Assembly (NCBI GenBank): GCA_947579665.1
Contig: OX388348.1
Span: 8,556,001 to 8,620,000, forward strand
Direction: 5' to 3'
Length of the DNA stretch: 64,000 bases
Source of the DNA: Sympetrum striolatum
Lineage: Eukaryota > Arthropoda > Insecta > Odonata > Libellulidae
This document shows, piece by piece, positions 37,001 through 46,000 of the stretch. The notes below the pieces were generated by a model that ran no database searches, was not told the origin of the DNA, and worked only from the letters and a program-made list of their open reading frames with translations. A program made the position numbers and the translations under genes. Each line of letters opens with the position of its first letter. Positions within the stretch are counted from its first letter, which is position 1.

Positions 37001-40000
37001 AAGCAACTCTATTGGGATTCATCAGACGATTAACACGGATTCACAACATACGTGTTGAATTCGGTAGGCCTTCGTTTATGCGTAAGGGACACTTGAAAAT
37101 CGGATATATTCTTTTACTTATTTATAAATAAGTTATATTTACGACATTAAATTACAAAACCTCACCTTCCAAACATTCTTTGCCTTTTTCGTCAACATTA
37201 TTTTAATTTAAGGTGAGAACTCCAGTGTCTATAAAGATGGTTCTTACCGGATTCAATTCCCCATCCTGGACTACAAGCGATATTGACTTGGCTTACGTCA
37301 TATTACATCGTATGGGAACCAACGGAAATCTATGATACTATTAAACAATAATCGTCATAATACTAAGCAATCATCGGTTCGATCTCACCAGGTCTGATGT
37401 TTCCAATGCGATTGCACTGTGTGGATTTGGAAGATATATCGGGAGTAACAAATGATGGAATGAAGTTTTTAACATAGCACAGGAAAGCGTGCAACTTAAC
37501 CTAAGGTTGTACAAGAAGAGAAAGGTGGTGACTTGGCTAGGACTCGATCCCAGGACTCCCACTTTCCGGGTAGGTGTTCTTACCAACTAAACTACCGACC
37601 AACGTACACCACCTGGGTTCGAGTCCCAGCCAAGTCACTATTTTTCTCTTCTTGTACAATATTGGGAGTATTTTTTGCGCCGGAAGAGAATCGAGATGTT
37701 GCTAGTAGATTAGATTCTGTAAATCATTTGTCAAAAAGGGGCAATGAACATAGGCAGAAAATCTCCAGTGAGTCCGTGTTACCCCCCTTGAGAGATTTTG
37801 GTCACTACTGATTCGTGCCTCAAAAAATTCTGGATTCTGCTCTATTTATAATCTAATTTATAGGACTAATTAACAATTGCATTTTGGATATCATCTCACT
37901 AGTTAGATTTTTTCATTTATTAAGCCACAGTTAAACCGTTATATTCTGAAGTAATTCCTATAAACTATTGAGTCAAAACCCATTCACCAAATTCTGTGTT
38001 TCGTCAAAGTGTTCTTAATCCAAAAATGTTAAAAACACCTAAATATTCACATATAAGGAACCTACAATTTATTCATTAAATACCGACCAATTCCTTTTTT
38101 AAACTCATCTAACACAAATTAATTTCGTGATAAAAATCTTGATCGTAAGCAAAAATGCTCATTCACAGGGGTAACACAATTTAAACCTAAGACTTGTGCT
38201 TTTTTCAAGTCAGAAAATTACCATACGAAAATGTTTAGCTCCTTTTTTTGTAGTCGCATTATCTTTGCGACGTTGAGTAGACACCGAGGTCGTACTGGGA
38301 ATCAAACCCAGGATCGCTTTCAACAAAGGCGATCTTCCTACCCACTTTGCTATGCTACATAATAATAATAATAATAATAATAATAATATTTATTAATCCA
38401 GAGACATACATAGGCATGTATAGGACAAGTCAATCAACATATTCACAGACAGTCAATACATAATGAATAGAATACATAATGTACATAATAATTTTGGAAT
38501 AATGAATAATAAAAATTCAATACATAATGAATTACAATAACATAACACACTCAAAATACATGATATTCAGTAGCAATATACAGTTTAATCACACTTTCTT
38601 TTCGATTATAAATTCTTCTACGCTGTAGTAAACTTTATCTGTTAAAAATATTTTCATTTTGTTTGAAAATGCATTGATATTACTCTCCTTTATTGCACAT
38701 GGTAAGGCATTAAATATTCTAAGAGCCATTACCTGGAAACTCCTTGCATATAGGCTAAGCCTGTGAGAAGGAGTTCTCAAAGACAACCTTCCTCTAGTGT
38801 CATGGGGATGTTCGATTCTGCCAAGTTCAAACTTACTTAAGTTCGATTTAACATACATAGCAGAGGCATAAATATAGGCTGAGGGCATTGTGAGTATCCC
38901 CAAGTGCTTAAAAAAGGGCCTACAAGATTGCCTTCTTCCAATCTTAGCAATTACTCTTATAACCCTTTTTTGCAGTATAAAGTAATATTTGCAGTAAAAA
39001 TACTACCTCATTTGCGATGTAACAAATAAATACTAAGCGAGTTTAGTCGGTTTTGTACTTTTCAAGATCTACCATGGAATTCAATTTCAGGTTTGACTCT
39101 TCTCCTGCCTTACATCATCTCTACGAGGCATAATTGGTCAGATTGCAAGCTGAGAATATTCGCTCTTGCGAGTAGCAGACGAGAGCTAGAACTAGAAGAA
39201 AGAAAGTGAGTACTTCTCGAAACATTTTCGGTATTTGATTATTATATAAGACTCAAAATCTTATAAAAACGATCGCACAATCCTTGGTCTACTGCGAATG
39301 ACAATTTTTTATCATGTACTGTTTCTAGCCCTTCCATTGTAACCGAAGGCGGACTATATCCCGGAGCAGGGCTTTCGAACCTTTCTCTCTTCTACAGTTA
39401 CACTGGCGTTTTAATTCTTATATAGCAGTAAACACAGCAATATCATGTTATCTAAGGCTTATCTGTGCATGTGTTTTTAAGCTTTGATCATCTATACGTA
39501 CATATATATTAGATGATGTAATTTTGCAGTCATTGATTAAGTCAAATTTCTGGCAGCACTTGGAATCTGGATTTTGTGTACACCCAACCACTTTTCGATT
39601 TAAAGGAAATCAGCCATCTTCTACATCTTACGCAATATTTGGTTATTTATGAGGTGACTTCTAGATAAATACTCATTCGAGTGAAATGTTAATTAAGTAC
39701 GTAATTAAGGAGGAAATGGGTAAATATTTCTACCGCATAATACAAGGAATGTAACTGAAGATAATAAGAAAACAAGATAAGATTTTTCTTGTGAAAGTCT
39801 ACAAATGTAAAGAAAGAACATCTGGAACACGGCTGTTTAGGAGGTTAATAATCTCCCATAGCCGTCTTTGTATCTTATTCACCGGTGTTTGGAGAAAACA
39901 AGAGAGGGCACCGCACTTTAATAACAAAGGCGGAGATTTTTAACTTCTAATTTATGAAGTGCAGGCATCCCTCGTCAACCGCGGTTTCGCCAACCGCGGC

Positions 40001-43000
40001 CCTTGAGTATCCGCGGTTAATTTTTTGATACCCAGTCTTCTCAACCGCGGGTGTTTCCCTTGTGAACCGCGGTCTACGAGTCAACCAACTCGACAGTCCG
40101 CAATGTAAATTCAAGTATAGCTGGTGCCCAATATTTTACCAAGCTTCGCCGAGTGCGGAATCAGAATTAATTTTACTCGGTATGCTTATGCGGCAATTTT
40201 TAGCATTTCTCTTCGAATAATAAAAACTATTAACAATTCCTACCGCAACTCAAAATTTTACCGTACCGCGGAAACACCTCATTCCAATTATTTTGTTTCT
40301 TATTCGAATTAAGATTCATCGCGGATTTTTACCAGATATTACAGAATTTCCTTTCATTAATAGTATTTTCTGATAATCTTAGGTGTTTTCCTTTCAATTC
40401 AACCACCGGCCGTGGTGGCCGAGTGAAAATGATTAAATTGACATATTTTCCCGTCTGGGGTAAGCCGAGAGCAACCTCTAACTCGGACTTAGCCAGATTA
40501 GTAGAGTTGTCGGAGAAGTTTAGTTGTGTGTACTGAAGACGTCTCAATTTTTGGCGAATTTTCCTTTTTGTATGAGTTGTGATGGATCCGAAGCGTAAAT
40601 CAAGGTATGAGAAAAGTAGTGTCCCCAAACGTGCAAGACGAGTAATGACACTCCATACGAATTTAGAAGTTCTCGACAGACTTGCCAGCGGAGAATCCTA
40701 CGCAATAGTTGCATAGGATTCTTGACGGATCGATGGAAGTGAATGAGTCCATTATTAGGAAAATTAAAAAGAGTGAGTCTTCAATCAGTACTAGTGCTCA
40801 GAGTGGAACTAGCGCAAGTATTAAAGTGTCCTACGTGCCACGAAAAAGTAACGTCAAAAAACAGAAAAGGCTCTGAATATATGGATTGAATCGCAGACAC
40901 AAAACAGAGTGCCGTTAAGCACCTTAATTATCCAAGAAAAAGCCTTGCGATTATATAAACATTTCGCTTCTTCACGTGAAAGCAGTGGCGAAAAACAATT
41001 CATCGCAAGTAAGGGCCGGTTTGAGAATTTTAAGAAAAAGACAAACTACATATTGTGAAGATTTCCGGTGAAATTGCATCTGCGGACCACCAAGCTGCGA
41101 AAGAGTTTCCCAATTTATTTATGCAGCTTATTAAAGAGAAGTGTTTAATGCCAATGAAACCGGACCCTTCTAGGAGAGAATGCCTTCCCGGACTTTTATC
41201 TCCAAGTCTGAGAGAAATGCTCCGGGATTTAAGGTTAGCAAAGACCGAGTCACGCTTCTTCTATGCTCCAATGCAGCAGGCGATTTCAAAGTGAAGCCTC
41301 TTCTAATTTACCACTCGCAGAACCCGCGAGCTCTGTCTGGGAAAATTAAAAATAATCTTCCAGTGTTTTGGCGGTCCAACCGAAAGGCTTGGGTGAGTCG
41401 AAATATCTTCATGGACTGGCTTAACAATTGTTTTGTTCCCGAAGTTGAGAAATATATATCATCAAAATAATTGCCTTTTAAAGTTCTTCTCCTTTTGGAT
41501 AATGCCCCAGGCCATCCTCAGAAACTTAAATCTGCTCACCCAAGTGCAGAGGTATTATTCCTTCCACCTAACACCACATCACTCCTCCAGCCTCTAGATC
41601 AGGGTAACATTGCTACCTTCAAGAGTTATTATATTCGGCGTACCTTCTTTTTTATGTTAGAAATGATAGAGCTCTCAACTCTCTCTGCGTAACTGACTGT
41701 TGGAAAAAATTCTATATTGCCGACAGCATAAATTTAATTAAAGAATCACTAGACGAGATTAAACCATCGACACTGAATTCATGTTGGCGGAAACTCTGGC
41801 CGTAGGCAGTCATTGATTTTAAAGAATTTCCTAAACTAGTCGATGAACTAAATCTTATCGTCTCACATGGAAGGCGACTGAAAGGGAAAGGGCTAGATGA
41901 CATAAAGCTATAAGATGTCGAAGAACTTTTAAATGCAAGTAATGAAGAGTTGAGTGAGGAGGATCTGGAGCAGCTCATCGACAAGCAGGACGAGGCTGAG
42001 GACGAAGAAGAGCAACCTTCATCAGAAATTACTTTGGCCAATGTCAACAAAATCGTTGATACGGCCTCTAATTTGCTAGATTTTGTGATTGACATGGACC
42101 AAAAATGGACCGTTGCTTGATTTTCAAAAGAGGATTGGAGGAGTTGCTGCAGCCTTACTCAGGAAGAATCTAACGAAAACCTGATCCAGCCAACTATCAT
42201 ATCATTCTTTAGTAAAATAGGAGATGCCGAATCAGAAAGTGCTGAGACAGAGTGATTCAAGTACCGTAACTAACATAACAGACACAGATAATTTATTATT
42301 CAAGGCAGTCTAGGTAAGTGAAATGATATTTTCAATAAATTATTCTTTATTGATAAATGTCGACTATTGAAATATCATCTGTTAATAATTCAGGACATAA
42401 ACGTATTTAAGCTGGGAAATTACTTCGTAAATGTAAAATTTATGTTGCAGACTAGCGCAATTCCGTTAGAGTAAAAATTTCCCATCCAGAGAGAGATGAT
42501 CATTTTTATCGGAAGTTATCGGTGCGTTTGGGATAAAAATACGGCCAAAATTAAAGAGGAATAATATCTTAGAAATATTTACATGTAATTAACAGGGAAA
42601 ACTATCTTGTACTATTTTTTTCTCCCTATATTGTTGCTCGCAAAACCTAACCCTTGATTTCCCAAATACGTAATGCTTCGCCAACCGCGGTTTTGCCAAC
42701 CGCGGGCTCTTTCGATTCCCTAACCCCCGCGGTTGGCGAGGGATACCTGTATATAATGTTTTCTTATTCTCCTCTGCCTTCCAACAAGTGACGCTTAAAC
42801 ACGTTGAATGTATTTTTAAAGAAATGGAATTCACGGAAATTTTAAGAAATAATGTTCCTTTTGTGATTTTTTTTCGAGTGGGTTCAGGAACGTATCTAGA
42901 GAAAAATTTCGGGGGGGGGTCCGATCAAAAAATTTAAAAATAAAAAACATTTCGGCTTTCACAAAACGTGACCTTAGAATTGTGTTAGACAAATTCGAAT

Positions 43001-46000
43001 ATTTTCGCTAGTGATTGCTTATTAAATTGTTTGTTTATTTGCGTTATTTGAGTTTCATTTTCGAAAAATAGGCAGAAGTGATATTTCGGGGGGGGGGGGT
43101 CCGGACCCCCAGGACCACCCCCCTGGATCCGTCCCTGAGTGGGTTTCAAAACGATATTTATGTATTAAATGCGTCTCATCAATTTCCTTTCTCTTGTAAA
43201 GTGCAAGGCGCTGAATAATATGCTACGGAAGTAAATGTCGAACAACGTTATCTTGCAGCATGGCCACTCTGCTATCCAAGTTCCGCATCGACTACTCCAG
43301 TCTGAAGATGGTGTACAGCATGGGAGAGAAGCCAAAAGAGGAAACCACCAATTACTTCGAAAGTCTAATCGCAGGATTTAGGGAGAGTGAAGGGAACGAC
43401 GAAAGTGAGTAAAAGAAAACACTATTTTTCTCTTCCCACACGTCCCGTTTACCAATCCGGTTGAACGTATGGTCCCAGTTATTTTTTCAGTCGACCCGGT
43501 TTAAGGAAATAAATTATTGTAAATGTAGAGAATGTAATGTGGGATTGGGAGATTTCAACGAACGAAAGCATTGAAATGCAAATTTTCGTAGTCGTAACGC
43601 TGCATACACTCGTGTGTCTCGACAGCATCTGGAATTAACTCGGACTAGGTTTAAAGGTGACGGTCTCGGTTTTACCCTCATCAGAATGATATGAACCTCG
43701 GTTTCATGAGAAAATGGTAATCCTATCTATCGCCACTACTTAAACGGCCTTTGAAATCTCTTCCAGAGTGCGTGATTACAGAGACGGAGATCGCAGCTTT
43801 GCAAGGAAAGACGAGCAGGCATCTACGGCTGAGGGAATTGCTACAGGAAAACTCCAGTAAATCATCATTGGTAGTCATGTAAGTGAACCTATAGTAATTA
43901 TAAATGAGTCTAACGTCATTCTTACGTCATTTATTAGTCATTCTACTTGAACGATCCAGAAGTTTGTCCAGCATGTGACGAGAATGGAATGTCGTCCTTT
44001 AGGAGAAGGCCGCCGAAATTGGACCGCAGTTGTATCCCCCCCCCCACGAACATATCAAGCATTTGAGTTGGCAGTACTAAAATACTAGTGGATGGTGATA
44101 CCTTCTAGGACACGTGACTAGACGGTCCGAAAGTTGGAGTCATTTTTCCGGTGTAGGTGGTCAAAAGCGTGATTTGATTGTTTGTGCTATAATTATTTAC
44201 CCTCAGTACGTAAGCTGCTGCCTCAAGTAAAAGTAAGTAATTACTCTTTCTGTGGAACACTTTTAACACGAATCATGTTGGCAACTAACGACATACTGCA
44301 TATGTGTGTGAAATCTCTTGTGTTCGTCTGGCGCCAGTATTATTTTGACGGGAACATGCTGCCTAAGTTGGACCACCTCGTGTTGGGCAGGTACATTTTA
44401 AGAGACTATTGAATGTTGAAATTAGGAAATTATTTAATTTTCAAAAATAATAATTTACTTCCTACATAAATATCTAATATATTTTGGTGAATATTTGTAT
44501 TGGTTTTCATGATGGAAAAAAGAGGCGCGTACAAGAAATGTATCGAAAAACATTTACAGATGGCTGTGGTAACAATATTAAATTTTCTATTATATTAAAT
44601 ATTTTAAGTAATGAAAGAATAAATAAGCGTTGTTTTAGTCCACAGAATATTTAATGGTATGACTGGGTTCGAGGCATAGGCTTCATCATCAGGTACAAAA
44701 ATTGGAATTCATTTTCAGTGTCATTTATAATCGACATAAGGAGGGGAAAGGCAGGCTGGATGTAGGAAAGATTAGGGAATGTAGATGATATGGCGAGGGA
44801 GGAGTTAGGTGCATTCTGGGAAGAGTGGTGTGAGAGGGTCAGTGGAAAGGCACACAGACGCGATTAAAACATCTTCTCCTAACTGGCTAGGGAAGAGTAT
44901 GCATTGTGGTGATTTACATTGTTTTTCGAAAGTTAAGACTCACAAAATGAAACTCACCTCACTGCAAAGGCTCTCTTAATAATTAGGAGCAGGGTGGTTT
45001 AGAAGCAACTCGGTCCAACCTAGGATACTGTGAGTCCAAATTAGGCAATCGGTTTCCCTATTTGGACCATTAGCATTAGTCTGTTTTTTTTTAACTTATT
45101 TTATCTCAAGAGTAGTATATTTCAAATATAAAACTACCAGATGAAAGGGGAAAGTATGAAGTATATTATACGCATTAAAGTTTGAGGTTGAATAATTATT
45201 AATGAAAATGTACTAGAAAATAAAAATGGTCCAAATTTGGCAACCTTCCCCTACTATATATATATTTTCGGTTGCTATGAGAATATTTGGCGAAATCGAA
45301 GGATCAATCATCTACATTAACGAGAAATTTGCTGTAAAAAGGTAACCAGCAATTGCAGACACTTAACTACAGTCTGGAAGGGTAGATTACTAGCTCACTG
45401 ATGATTCCTGTATAGTAAGAATGGGATTTAGTTGCGTATATTAAAGGGTATTTACTCATTGCACGACCTACGACTTGAATTTAATCTACTTTTATGCTCC
45501 CCGTTGAGAATCAACGGGCGCTTCAGCTAGTCTAGAATAAACCATTGTTCCCGGGCTTCTCTCTAAAGGGCTCTCGAGACATTGAAACAGCACGTGCCAT
45601 ATCATAAAGGTATTTTTGATCGCTCTCAAATCTTTTATATTGATAGCAGGAATTAAGGTACCACTTTAACTACTGACTTGCCGTCACATTTGCTCAAAGA
45701 TTAGCCAATAGTGCCGAGGTAAGCTTTATTAGGCCAATACTTGGACCTAGCATATAAATGGTCTAATAAATATGGTCTAGCATATAAAGCTCATAAAGTT
45801 CCTCAATTGAAGTTCATTGCAATTTAGTAGGCAAATGCACTAATAAAATGCTTTCCAAATGCTAATACTCCTGATTACTCGAGTATGCCTACCAGCAGTT
45901 TTATCCACACTATAGTTCGGAGTCCATTGTTTTATATTCTTTTTTCTGTGATAAATGTCACAACTACAATCATCAGCATCACTGCTTTACTTATACTGGA

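Noticed and set aside
41712..42095. 127-codon Ser-rich minus-strand frame
   Set aside because: Antisense to the acidic C-terminal region of the Tigger transposase; Ser-rich only as the complement of acidic codons.
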